Shown here: piece by piece, positions 10,270 through 21,540 of the stretch
How positions within the stretch are numbered: position 1 is the first letter of the stretch
Layout: every line of letters begins with the position of its first letter
Assembly (NCBI GenBank): GCA_963576725.1
Contig: OY755237.1
Location: forward strand, 51,109,090-51,173,089
DNA length: 64,000 bases
Source: Azorinus chamasolen
Lineage: Eukaryota; Mollusca; Bivalvia; Cardiida; Solecurtidae
Reading direction: 5' to 3'
Made by a program: the position numbers and the translations under genes
Notes under the pieces: model-generated
What the model was told of the DNA's origin: nothing
Databases searched by the model: none
The model's input: the letters and a program-made list of their open reading frames with translations, nothing else

Positions 10270-10500
10270 TTAACCCTTTACCTGATTAATATTCATGTAA
10301 GAAATAATGACATAATAAATATTACTTACAGGTAGATGAATTTTTATACATGCATTGCCATATGAGAACAAGCCATGAATGAAACCGTAGAATCCTATCT
10401 ATATTAGTCCATAAGCAAACAGTGCTAATGGTGATCAGATGAATCCTGCAAGAGCTCTCTGATATGAGTCTACTATGTTTGCAAAGATGTTAAAAGGAAT
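10270..10500. mobile_element. TTAA-flanked MITE
   Basis: Left end TTAACCCTTTACCTGATT then aatattcatgtaagaaataa. It contains a degenerate class-1 palindrome (ccataagcaaacag ... ctatgtttgcaaag). The right end is eroded near 'gatgttaaaaggaatg'. Confidence 0.6.
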
Positions 10501-10757
10501 GAGGAGGAAAGCATGAAACAATTTTGCTCCTACTGTCAAAACAAGAGAATCGGTAGAACCGATGGATGCTCCCAAACTGCAGACAAATTTTAAGTATGAA
10601 CAAGAGAGTCGTCACGGGTGACAAATGCCCCCAAAGTGTTTGACACCGAAATGCATTTTGGCGGAAAAACAATACAATGTAATGCAGGTGTAACATGAAA
10701 TTTTGATGCTGTTAAAAATGACACAGGAGTCAGTTCTTAACATTAGAAACAGAACCT
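10501..10757. other. Unassigned stretch with weak gene-like composition
   Basis: No frame is supported by flanking splice sites or known motifs. 'gtcgtcacgggtgacaaatg' is the only mild inverted pair seen. Confidence 0.3.
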
Positions 10758-12511
10758 TTGACGATTATGATAGCTAAGAAAAGAGCCAAGGGTCAAAACT
10801 TAGTTAAAAAGTCATTCTCAACGTTAAAAAGGACCCTGGGTTGATTGTCAACGTTTAAGGTATAGGAGATATGCTCTGGACAAGCTTTTTGTATCTGGTA
10901 AGGTATAGGAGATATGCTCCGGATGGTAAAATTGAGGTCAAAGGTCAAGGTCAAGGTCAGTGATCTGAAAATGGTACACGACTCTCCGCCATCCCAAGAT
11001 GAACTCACAAACCAAATTTGGAATCCGTAGCTGGTAAGGTATAGGAGAAATGCTCCGGACAAGCTTTGTGTAAAATCTAGGTCAAAGGTCAAGGTCACAG
11101 TGACCTGAAAATGGTACGCGACACACTGCCATCCCAAGATAAACTCACACACCAAATTTGGAATCCGTAGCTGGTAAGGTATAGGAGATATTCTCTGGAC
11201 AACCTTTTTTGTAAAATCGAGGTCGAAGGTCAAGGTCAAGGTCACAGTGACCTGAAAATGGTACGCGACATTCCTCCATCCCAAGATGAACTCACACACC
11301 AAATTTGGAATCCGTAGCCGGTAAAGTATAGGAGATATACTCGGGACAAGCTTTTTGCAGTTGGTAAGGTATCAGCTTTTTGTAAAATCGAGGTCAAAGG
11401 TCAAGGTCCCAGTGACCTGAAAATGATACGCGACACTCCGTCATCCCAAGATGAACTCACATACCAAATTTTGGATCCGTAGCTGGTAAAGTATAGGAGA
11501 TATGCTCCGGACAAGCTTTTTGTAAAATCGAGGTCATGGTCAAGGTCAAGGTAACAGTGACCTGAAAATGGTACGCGACACTCAGCCATCTTAAGGTGAT
11601 CTCACACACCAAATTTGGAATCCGTATCTGGTAAGGTATAGGAGATATGCTCTGGACAAGCTTTTTGTAAAATCGATCAAAGGTCAAGGTCAAGGTCACA
11701 GTAATCTGAAAATGGTACGCGACACTCCTCCATCCCAATATGAACTCACACACCAAATTTGGAATCCTTAGCTGGTAAGGTATAGTTGATATACTCCGGA
11801 CAAGCTTTTTGTAGCTGGTAAGGTATAAGCTTTTTTAAAATCGAGGTCAAAGGTCAAGGTCAAGGTCACAGTGACCTGGAAATGGTACACGACACTCCGC
11901 CATCCCAAGATGAACTCACACACCAAATTTGGAATCTGTAGCTGGTAAGGTAAAGGAGATATGCTCCGGACAAGCTTTTTGTAAAATCGGTCAAAGGTCA
12001 TGGTCAAGGTCACAGTGATCTGAAAATGGTACGCGACACTCCTCCATCCCAAGATGAACTCACACACCAAATTTGGAATCCTTAGCTGGTAAGGTATAGG
12101 AGATATACTCCGGACAAGCTTTTTGTAGCTGGTAAGGTATAAGCTTTTTTTAAAATCGAGGTCAAAGGTCAAGGTCAAGGTGACCTGAAAATGGTACGCG
12201 ACACTCCGCCATCCCAAGATGAACTCACACACCAAATTTGGAATCTGTAGCTGGTAAGGTAAAGGAGATATGCTCCGGACAAGCTTTTTGTAAAATCAAG
12301 GTCAACGGTCAAGGTCACAGTGACATGAAAATGGTACGTGACACTCCCCCATCCCAAGATGAACTCACACACCAAATTTGGTATCCGTAGCTGATGTGAC
12401 AAAGGAAATATACTCCGGACAAAAGGTACACACACCCACACACCCACCCACACACACACACACGCACGGTGCGATCACTATATGCCGCCAAAGCCTAGCT
12501 TTGGGGGCATA
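10758..12511. repeat. ~150-bp GGTCA-rich tandem array, family B copy 2
   Basis: Same units and order as 4806-6630. The left flank (cgattatgatagctaagaaa...) and the right end (CACACC run, gcacggtgcgatcactat, atgccgccaaagc / gctttgggggcat) are also shared. Exact AGGTCACAGTGACCT occurs at 11092-11106, 11239-11253 and 11863-11877. The two copies differ in unit number and in joining of the 45-bp repeat, so this is either two insertions of one element or a diverged duplication. Confidence 0.88.
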
Positions 12512-12785
12512 ATAAAAATAACAAAGGGCAATAATTCCAGAATTATGCAAAAGAGAGTGATGGTTCTTGTGCACTGCACTTCTCCTCATCGAGATCAATG
12601 TACTTATGAAGTTTCATGTTGATATCTATTACAGTTTCATGTTGATATCTATTACAGTTTCATGTTGATATCTATTACAGTTTTTGTGGTATGCGCCGGA
12701 CAAAGTTTGGACGTACAAACAGACGGACGGACGGACAAAGTGGCGACTGTATGCTCCCCCAACGCCGTTGTTGGGGAGCATAATA
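12512..12785 (+). mobile_element. 3' end of another hairpin-ended element
   Basis: Three direct copies of cagtttcatgttgatatct + attac, then a gacggacggacggacaaag tract, a hairpin (atgctcccccaacg / cgttgttggggagcat) and TAATAAA. The core is unrelated to families A and D but the terminal grammar is the same. It abuts the end of family B copy 2. Confidence 0.72.
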
Positions 12786-13211
12786 AATCCATTTTCATTA
12801 ATTTTCAAAAATACAATATAGAGTTATTATGCAATTCTGGATCCAAACTGTTGGCAAGTATCCTGAGTTTGCATCAAATTCTTGTCATACCATTACAGCC
12901 ATCTGTTGTTGAGTTATTTCCTCCACTAAGACAGCTGACTCGTGCAATGGTTTCCTACAATCACCGAGACCATGCCTGGAAAAGAAATGAATTTAACATT
13001 AACACTTCAACTCTCCTACTGACGCATTTTTGCGCTTCTGTAAAACTCATTTATTGAAACCATTGTGATAAGTAGAGCATAGGAGCAAATGCTCTATATA
13101 TCACAATGGTTTCAAAACTACAGATTTCTAAAACTCTCCTTTTCTATAGTTAATGCTCCATTCCGGTAGACTAATTCAAAGAGATTTGGTCTAAAAATAG
13201 GAGGGAATGAG
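12786..13211. mobile_element. Palindrome class 3 MITE (CATTGTGATAAATAGAGC) and flank
   Basis: Arms tgaaaccattgtgataagta and its complement surround gcataggagcaaatgc (13055-13114). The usual right half follows ('agttaatgctccattccggt', 'ggagggaatgagttaa'). A short open frame at 12662-13057 overlaps it and the preceding element and has no domain support. Confidence 0.65.
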
Positions 13212-13449
13212 TTAAGTGCTGAAATTTTCAAAGTGGACTGATCTATGTAACAAATAATGGGCTGAATTTTCATAATAGCATATGTACACATGAGTTTTGG
13301 GTAGAAACTGATGAATTAGATCTATATTATTCCATAAGCAAACAGAATATCTAGACCAGTGATCAGATGGCTCCTATAGGAGTCTTTTGATCTGGGTCTA
13401 CTGTGTTTCCAAATGCATGAAAATGAATTTATATGAAGGAAAGGGTTAA
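13212..13449. mobile_element. TTAA MITE with class 1 palindrome
   Basis: Contains gatcagatggctcctatagg / gatctgggtctactgtgttt and ends atgaaggaaagggttaa. It shares its right TTAA with the next element's ttaaccctttacctaata start, so two MITEs lie back to back. Confidence 0.6.
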
Positions 13450-13669
13450 CCCTTTACCTAATATCAATACCTTTTCATTCTTTGGAAAACAGAGGAGACC
13501 CAGATCAAAGGGCTCCTATTCAGGGTCTGTTCTGTTTGCTTTGAAATTATATAGATGTGATTCTACAGGTTATGCTATTGTAAAAACTTTCAGGCACCAT
13601 TATAAAATGGTGCATACCCTGGTCAGAGGGTTCCTGTAGATGTGATAGCATTTCCCACATCCAAAGGGT
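13446..13669. mobile_element. Degenerate TTAA MITE with class 1 palindrome
   Basis: Starts TTAACCCTTTACCTAATATC and contains a half palindrome (gaaaacagaggagacccaga ... gtctgttctgtttgcttt). The right end is not clear; an extra copy of 'accctggtcagagggttcct' suggests rearrangement. Confidence 0.5.
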
Positions 13670-13675
13670 TATTCT

Positions 13676-13790
13676 TCATCCTATTAACCCAACTCACTCA
13701 CTCACTCATCCTATTAACCCAACTCACCCACTCACTCATCCTATTAATCCAACTCACTCACTCACTCATCCTATTACCCCATTCCCTCAT
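13676..13790. repeat. ~30-bp minisatellite, ~4 copies
   Basis: Units of cctattaacccaactcactc + actcactcat, with small variants (accc/atcc). It continues directly into the left end of a class 3 MITE. Confidence 0.85.
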
Positions 13791-14002
13791 ATTGACACCT
13801 TTTGACACCTCTGTAAAAGTCACTTTTTGAAACCATTGTGATAAACAGAGCATCTGTTCCACAGGAGCAAAAGCTCTATTTATCATAATGGTTTCAAAAC
13901 TACACAATGCTATTTTTCTTTTTTTTTCTAGAAATTGCTCCTTTTCAGTAGATTATTTCAGAGGTTGGGTCTAAAACTAGCCTATAAGGGAATGGGTTAT
14001 TT
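13780..14002. mobile_element. Class 3 palindrome MITE
   Basis: The palindrome tttttgaaaccattgtgata / tatcataatggtttcaaaac surrounds cacaggagcaaaagctc. The right end is cctataagggaatgggtta. Confidence 0.65.
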
Positions 14003-14754
14003 GACTGAAATTTGTAAATAGAGTTTGTCCAGAAATTTGCAACAAGAGGGCCAGAATGGCCCTGATATTGCTCACCAGACAATCAGAGGAGAATATTTTC
14101 AAAGTTTTCACCATGTTTCTATTGAAAACTGGCCACCCCTGGGGCGGTGCCAGTTTTAACCCCAGAGGCATAATTTATATAACTTTTGTAGAGGACCTGA
14201 ACATGATGCTATGTGCCAAATATGAAAGCTTCAGTTTCAGGAGGAGATTTTCAAAGCTTTCACTATAATTATGTTTCTATTGAGAACTGGCCACCCCTTG
14301 GGCGGGGCCAATTTTGACCCCAGGGGCATAATTTATATAACTTTTGTAGAGGACCTGAACGTGATGCTATGTGCCAAACATGATAGCTGATAGCTTCCAG
14401 TTTCAGAGGAGAAGATTTTCAAAGTTTTATTATATGTTTCTATAGAAAACAAGGCACTCCTTGGGCGGGGCCAATTTTGACCCCAGGGGTATAATTTATA
14501 TAAATTTTGTAGAGGACCTGATCATGATGCTATGTGCCAAATATGCTGAGAACCTTCCAGTTTCAGAGATTATTTCAGAAGTTTTTCAAAGTTTTCTCTA
14601 TTTATACCTATTGAAAATTAGCCACCCCTGGGGCAGGGCCAATTTTGACAACAGGGGCATAATTTATATAACTTTTGTAGAGGACCTGAACATGATGCTA
14701 TATGCCAAAGATGAAAGTTGAGAACCCTGTAGATTCAGAGGATAAGATTTTGAA

Positions 14755-16899
14755 CCCTTTACCCAATAGCCAAACCTCCATACCCTTATCTTACACCGAT
14801 ATAGGTAAGCCTTATCAATACAGTTTATTGGAAATATTGGAAAATTAGGTTGAATCTGACACCTGTCCTTTTCAATCCCATATAACTGCATTTGTGTTTA
14901 CCATTATCATTATAGTGTAAATGAAAAGTTTTCAGAGAATTAAATTCTCTTTTTGATGATGTATTTTTTATGCAATTTAAAGTATGTATAAGTATAATAC
15001 ACGGGCTTAAAACGAGGCAAGTCAATATACATGTATGTTCAGAACTTTATTATAATTGACCTTAAAATCTCAGCTAAATATTTTCGGAACAGTAACCTAT
15101 CGCCTAGCTGCTAATTAAAATAAAATAACATTTCCAAACAGGCTTGATTCAGATCAGATGCTGAGTAAATAATTCCCTCATTCATTCAGCGCAGACCCAT
15201 ATCATGCAGCGAGTAACTCGGAGCCAGTTCGGGATCCACGCTTTTATCCATATCAGACGTTGAGCGACTCATTTCAGTAATTAAGATAAGTCCATAATGA
15301 ATGTCGCCACCTGAAAAAAATAAACGGAAAACAAATTTTATCTGCATGTTCACTGATCTAAATAAATAAAAAAAGTTTCTCTCTCATGAAATTCCGACAC
15401 ATATATGCCATTTATTGCTCTTTGTTACATTTTCAGTTTTATAATGCATTTGAGTCGGGCACAAGGAAAATGGAGGATGTGTTGCATTTCAAACAGTGTA
15501 AACTCAGATCAGCTACATCTCACACGCAGCATCTGCTTCACACTGTTTGAAAATCACCAGAATCAGCTTTATTTATTCCTGTGGCCCAGCAATCATTGTA
15601 GATCCTGATCAGACGCTGCATCGGAAAAGCGGATGCTAATCTAGGACTGCACAGTTTACAATATCCCAACACGCTTTTCCTTATATCTGTCTCATTTGTA
15701 TTTATTATGCATTAATCAAGATTTAATAGTTCCTGATCTGAGTTTTTTCATTATGCTATATTTATGAAATCAATTTTGATGTAGATGAGACGCCACATAC
15801 CTTGCCATTTCATCCAGATCTAAACTGAATAGCGCTTATGAACGAATTATTCTTTTAATATCAATTCAGACAGTTTGGATCTCGATAAAACAAATGTCGG
15901 CGTTCACATGAGACTAACTGTTTGACATTTATGAATGAATTCCTATACATGATTCGCATGAATCAGGGTTGCCACAAAACTGAGGAAACAAAATTCCCTG
16001 ACGATTCCCCGACATAATTTCTAATTTCCCTGACAAGTAACATCGCGACGTTTGGTCTTTCTGTCATGATTTTTGTAAATATTTTTGAGGAAGTATAAAA
16101 TATATAGCGCTCAATCTCATTTTTTTCAAAATTCCCTGACAATCCCCTGACATTTGCCTATATTTTAAAATTTCCCTGACAGATTACAAAATTCCCTGAC
16201 CTTGAAAAAAATTAAATTTCACTGACTTTTCCCTGACACATGGCAACCCTGTGAATGGTTAATTTGGTTAAATAGCTAAATTATTTGATTGATATTGCTA
16301 TCTACCCTCTAATCGGATTATACTTACGAAAGTTTTATTGCCCAATACCCGCCGGTGTGTTTTGAGGTTGATAACAGGTTCTCCATGTGTTATTTTTGCC
16401 CCGAGGAAAGTCGCCCGTGATTTATCGAGTTCCGAATAGTCATTGGTCAATTAAATTTAACATATTTATATTTAGATTTTGACCTTGGTGACAGTGGAAA
16501 TTCTTCGAGTGATCATTTATCGGGAAAGTTCGTACTTTCCGAATAATGACAAATAGTATTATACCCATGTCTTACGATGATCACTGACCATATAAAAAGA
16601 ATATACCACTCGACTTCAGCCTCGTTTTTTGCCATATTTTTCTGTAGTAAAACTATTATTCGATTTGGGATTTCAGAAGATATATTAAAACATTTTAAAT
16701 GTGTAGACATCAAGATACAGAAATTTAACAAGAAATTGAGATATTAGCAGGTAAATATTGGACTCGCTCAAACCCGCTTATATACGGTACTGGATAGACC
16801 CACGGAAACCTGCTTCTATCAGGAATAAGCAGTCGCTTTATCTCGCCTCCATCAGGTGATAAGCGATTTCGAGATTTCTGGTGCGTATAAGGTAAAGGG
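14755..16899. mobile_element. 2.1-kb TTAA-type element nested in the family A element
   Basis: Inserted where uninterrupted copies read 'gattttaaaggttcaaattg'. The left end is CCCTTTACCCAATAG (target TGAA, a degenerate TTAA) and the right end is GGTAAAGGG|TTAA, so the outer ~10 bp are inverted. No transposase frame was found; only short open frames lie inside. It contains GATCAGACGCTGC-type palindrome fragments (15130-15640) and a smaller MITE. The piggyBac-like assignment rests on ends and target alone. Confidence 0.6.
15964..16251. mobile_element. hAT-like MITE with CAGGGTTGCCA ends
   Basis: Exact 11-bp inverted ends CAGGGTTGCCA / TGGCAACCCTG. Internal TTCCCTGAC occurs at least six times in one orientation, which looks like subterminal transposase-binding motifs. 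CAGGG termini suit the hAT superfamily. A clean 8-bp duplication is not visible. Third level of the nest. Confidence 0.72.
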
Positions 16900-17006
16900 T
16901 TAAAGGTTCAAATTGTTGACGACGGACGACAAACGACGCACGACGATGGACATCAGGCGATCTCAAAAGCTCACCCTGAGCACTTTGTGCTCTGGTGAGC
17001 TAAAAA

Positions 17007-17530
17007 GTGTTTGTCCAGATCAGATACCACATTATTCAATATCTTGATAGGGATCCATGATACTACACATTCAGTCAGTACTTTCAGAATGAAAGCAGAC
17101 AATCTAGGTAAAACTTGTAGAAGATCAAAGATTGAGCAAACATCAAATTGTTTACAGAAGGATAAAGGTTTCAATGGCAGTCTTGGCAGATTTATATCAG
17201 TCTTTACCAGTAAACTTGAGGGCTTTGAATGGCAAACAGTGCGGGCCCTTCTGATCTAGGTCTACACTGTTTGCAAAATTCCAACCTATAAATACTAATT
17301 TACCCTTTATTTCAGAAAAATGCTATTTCAAACCTTTGCAAACAATGTAGACCCAGATGAGTCGCCAATGCAATAAAGATCTGATTCTACAGTTTCTGCA
17401 AATCCGGTGTTCATATGCCATTATAAAAATTCAGCTAATGATTTTTCATGGTGTCATTATTTCTTACATGAATATTCATCAGATTAAAGGATAAGAATAT
17501 AAAATAAGGAAATGTATTGCCATGGTAATA
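17007..17530. mobile_element. Degenerate MITEs with class 1 palindromes
   Basis: Pieces include ggcaaacagtgcgggccctt / gatctaggtctacactgttt (near 17229-17276), ctttgcaaacaatgtagacc, and a right end 'gaatattcatcagattaaag'. No gene. Confidence 0.5.
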
Positions 17531-17847
17531 GAATGAATGAATGAGTTGGGTTTTACGTCTGACCAACAGTATTTCAGTTATATGTAGATGGCACCCGCTT
17601 GAGACAAGTTATAGTGCTGCCTCAGTGAAATGCCCCTGCCACATGCACATGGCAAGGGCACCCCACCCAGTCACATTATCATGACACCGGGCAGACCTGT
17701 CTTAGAACTACCATTTTAATGTCTAGCATAGAAAAGGGAGCAACTAGTACAAACTTTTAACGACTTTTTGTGTTGGGCCGGGGATCGAACCCACGACCTT
17801 CTGTACCGCAGGTGGATGCTCTACCACTGAACCATGCGACCGGTCAC
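17531..17847 (-). mobile_element. tRNA-derived SINE with conserved mollusc core
   Basis: On the minus strand the 5' part carries RNA polymerase III promoter boxes: tggttcagtggtagagc (A box) and ggttcgatccc (B box), about 35 bp apart. A core containing gacaggtctgcccggtgtca and ggcaggggcatttcactgag follows, and a tail ggtcagacgtaaaacccaac with a CATT repeat. It resembles the widespread bivalve tRNA-SINE group with a Meta/V-type core; the named subfamily was not determined. It looks nearly full length. Confidence 0.85.
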
Positions 17848-17945
17848 GGTAATTCAGAACATATTAGCAAACTGGGCAGACACAGATCTGGGTCTACTCT
17901 ATTTGCAACTGAAAGGTGTAAAACGCTGGCAGATTATCCTCTACA

Positions 17946-18202
17946 AAACCCTTTACTCCATAAAAATGTTTTTCTATGCCTCTGCAAACAGAGAGTGGAC
18001 CCAGATCAGACAGCTTCTGTACAAGGTGTCTGATCAGTGTCTGCTCTGTTTGCTTTTGATATAATATAGATTTGATTCAACAATTTCTGCCACAATAAAA
18101 AATATTTTGTTCATAGATAGATAGGGCCAATATAGAATTTCTGTGAATTAATATTCATAATGTCATTCTTTCTTGCCTGAATTTTCATGGAGTAAAAGGT
18201 TA
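17946..18202. mobile_element. TTAA-type MITE
   Basis: Left end aaccctttactccataaaaa and right end tcatggagtaaaaggttac. The interior has a class 1 palindrome (gcaaacagagagtggaccca ... ctgctctgtttgc) and ttaatattcataatgtcatt. Confidence 0.65.
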
Positions 18203-18630
18203 CTGAATATTCATGTAAGAAATAATTACTTTTAATATCAAACACCTGATGTTTTAAAGAATCAATTCTATATCATTCCATAACATAGCAGGCCCTCATC
18301 AGGAACCGTCATTTTGGTGTATAGCAAGGGACTGAATACCCCTGACTTATTTTTAAAATTCTCATAAGAGTTATCTTTCTTCATTTCAACCTTATCCAAG
18401 ATCAACAAGAAACCGCCATTGTCGGTATGGCCGGATTGCCGATTAAAGTGATATAGATGAACAGTCAATCATTATACATTTCTGCATCAGCAGATGCTGA
18501 AGGCATAATAAATAGTTAAACATATTCCAATTGCATGTAATGAGGTCCTCATCATGACTCCACATGTTCAAAAGGTCAATCTAGAAATTCATTGAAGCAT
18601 AAAAAACAAGAGATATTTGTAAAGCATGTA
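18203..18630. other. Unassigned stretch with partial repeat units
   Basis: Holds a MITE left-end fragment (gaatattcatgtaagaaata) and 'gtatggccggattgccgatt', which resembles the 3' hairpin zone of family F. No gene recognised. Confidence 0.35.
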
Positions 18631-20330
18631 TACCCCCAGACCCCCTGACCTTTGATCTAGTGACCTCAACTATAGAGGTCATCTACTGGTCATGACTAAT
18701 CACCACAGCAACTTTGACGATCCTAAGCCAAACCACTAATCATTTATTGATCTGAAAACATTTCACAAGTTAAGGTCATGGTGACCTTGACCTTTGACCT
18801 AGTGACCTCAACAACTATAGGGGTCATCTAGTGTTTACGACCAACCACCACAGCAAGTTTGAAGATCCCCAACCAAACCATTGAGCAGTTATTAATAGGA
18901 AACCATTTCATCAGTTAAGGTCATGGTGACCTTAATCTTTGACCTAGTGACCTCAAAACCAATAGGGGTCATCTAGTTGTCATGACCAACCATCACAGTA
19001 AGTTTGAAGATCCTAAGCCGAACCCTTGAGCAGTTATTGATTGGAAACCATTTCACCTGTTAATGTCATGATGATCCTTGACCTTTGACCTAGTGACCTA
19101 AAAAACATTAGGGGTCATCTAGTGGTCATGACAAACCACCACAGCAAGTTTGAAGATCCTAAGCCAAACCCTTGAGCAGTTATTGACTGGAAACCATTTC
19201 ACCAGTTAAGGTCATGGTATCCTTGACCTTAGACCTAGTGACCTCAAAAACAAGAGGGCTCATCTAGTTGTCATGACCAACCACCACAGCAAATTTGAAG
19301 ATCCTAAGCCAAACCCTTGAGCAGTTATTGATCAGAAACAATTTTACCAGTTACTGTCATGGTGACCTTGACCTTTGATCTAGTGACCTCAAAAACAATA
19401 GGAGTCATCCAGTGGTCATGACGAACTACCACAGCAAGTTTGAAGATTCTAAGCCAAACCCTTGAGCAGTTATTGATCGGAAACCATTTCACCAGTTAAG
19501 GTCATGGTGACCTTGGCCTTTGACTTAGTGACCTCAAAAACATTAGGGGTCATCTAATGGTCATGACCAACCACCACAGCAAGTTTGAAGATCCTAAGCC
19601 AAACCCTTGAGCAGTTAATGATTGGAAACCATTTCACTAGTTAAGGTCATGGTGACCTTGACCTTTGACCCAGTGACCTAAAAAACAAGAGGGTTCATCT
19701 AGTTGTCATGACCAACCACCACAGCAAATTTGAAGATCCTAAGCCAAACCCTTGAGCAGTTATTGATCAAAAACCATTTTACTAGTTAAGGTCATGGTGA
19801 CCTTGACCTTTGACCTAAAAAACTATAGGGGTCATCTAGTGGTCATGACGAACCATCACAGCAAGTTTGAAGATCCCAAGCCAAACCCTTGAGCAGTTAT
19901 TGATCAGAAACTATTTCACCAGTTAAGGTCATTGTGACCTTGACCTTTGACCTAGTGACCTCAAAAACAATAGGGGTCATCCAATTGTCATGACCAACCA
20001 CCACAGCAAGTTTGAAGATTCTAGGCCAATTCGTTTATTAGTTATCGATCGGAAACAAAAAGGTCAACCTGGAAATTCTCTAAGTCAATGAAGCGTAAAA
20101 ACTAGGTCAAAAAAGGGTCATAGTAACCTGCTAACCTATGACATGTAATGGGACCCTCATTCTGAACCCACATGCCAAGTTTGGTTACTGTAGGTATTAT
20201 ACTTTGGCTATAACTAACTCAAACAAAAAGGTCAACCGGACGGCCGGCCGGACGGACTGACGGACGGACGGACGGACAGCGTTCGCCAATCTATAAGCCT
20301 GGATTGCGAGCAATCCGGCCAAAAATTGAA
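18631..20330 (+). mobile_element. Hairpin-ended tandem-repeat element, family F, forward copy
   Basis: About eleven ~145-bp units with gaccttgacctttgacctag, 'tgacctcaaaaacaataggg', 'gtcatgaccaaccaccacag', 'gcaagtttgaagatcctaag' and 'cgagcagttattgatcgga'-like blocks. It ends in a ggacggactgacggacgga tract, a hairpin (ggattgcgagcaatcc) and ccggcc. Most units include AGGTCATGGTGACCT, a perfect six-base inverted repeat with a 3-bp spacer. Reverse-strand copies of the same family are at 55985-57690. Confidence 0.85.
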
Positions 20331-21540
20331 TTGTATAATAGATACTGGAAACAAAATGGAACAGGCAACAATATCTACAGTTAAATTCTTCCTGATGGTT
20401 GAACTAAGCAAAACCAACTTGTAGCATAATAAGTGTGTTACTGGTTAAAGGTTACTAGTGTACTTGGAAGAGTCCACAATCATGCAGAGTATATCCCCAG
20501 AAGCGAAGGTCTAGAGTTTGACCTGTCAAGTATACGTGTAGCCTTGTTATAGTCAGTGTTTATATATATTTGAGAGAGAGAGAGAGAGAACAAAGGGGGC
20601 TGGAGTTAGATAGATAGACCATATATGTTAGTAAGATGACACTATACGAAGAATAAATTATGAAGAAAACTTTGGTATAAATTGTTGATTACACCACAAA
20701 CTACATTTAAAATGGTATCCATTCTTTTAACATTGTCTTCTTTTTTAATTTCAATTCTTCTTAAAAGGATAAATTGTTTGCACCAAGCAAAACAATTATT
20801 GTTATCCATTCTTTCAACATCGTCTTCTTTTTAAAAAAAAATCAAAATGACTGTTTATTTCCATACTTGCATCCTGATCAGTCAGTCAAGTAGTTTGGAT
20901 TCTGATGAATCATTGACTTTAACTCAGTCTAATCTCAATCACATTTTGTTTAATACTCTCACACAAGTGCATGTCGGAGTAATTTAAATAATATGTCTGG
21001 GTCTTAACTGTTTGTAAAGGCATATAAAGATGTATTTATGGAGTAAAGGGTTATTTATAATAAATACAGTACTCGTGATTTCCTACAGCAAAATTCTGTC
21101 AAGAAAACTCACTGAATAATTATACATGTCATTTAAAACAGTACTTTATTTTAGTTCTCCTAAAGCGATACTTGGTTTTCAGTTCTCTCGTAACTCTCTG
21201 AATATGTGAAAAACAACTGGCATATTCACAAGCAGTGTAGACCAAGATTAGGGGTCTCTCTTATCAGGCTCTGTATTGTTTGTTATTCAAACTCTCTCTC
21301 AATTTATAACATGTCGTGATACTGAATGTACTGTACCATTTAGCCATGATGGACCATTCACTATGAAAATTCAGCAGTCAAAAGGGTTGATCATGTTAAA
21401 ATCAAACTAGACATGTTACACAACAGAATGTTTGTGCTATTTTGTGGTGTGCGTTCAAGGATTCACACTTTCCTCTCGTAATTGTTATAAATATTTCTGA
21501 GAAATTTAATTGCTAGTAAAAGCTATATGATAAAAGCTGT
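20331..21540. other. Unassigned AT-rich stretch
   Basis: Contains a GA microsatellite (20571-20589), a near-duplicate pair 'ttctttcaacatcgtcttct' / 'ttcttttaacattgtcttct' (~20720 and ~20810), and class 1 half palindromes near 21230-21290. No gene recognised. Confidence 0.45.

Larger units (their letters stand above)
14041..17006 (+). mobile_element. Hairpin-ended tandem-repeat element, family A, with nested insertion
   Basis: Full-length copy. The head is AACAAGAGGGCCAGAATGGC (a short hairpin agggcca/tggccct), followed by four or five ~175-bp family-A units to ~14750. After a long insertion come the gacgacggacgacaaacgac tract and the terminal hairpin (ctcaccctgagcac / gtgctctggtgag) with CTAAAA. 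Family copies elsewhere show these parts contiguous, which defines the inserted segment. Confidence 0.78.

Noticed and set aside
12662..13057. 131-codon plus-strand frame
   Set aside because: Runs from the hairpin end of one element into a MITE; no codon or domain support.
17774..17847. tRNA gene on the minus strand
   Set aside because: A and B boxes are present, but the sequence continues into a SINE core and tail and the acceptor arm is not complementary. SINE head, not a tRNA gene.
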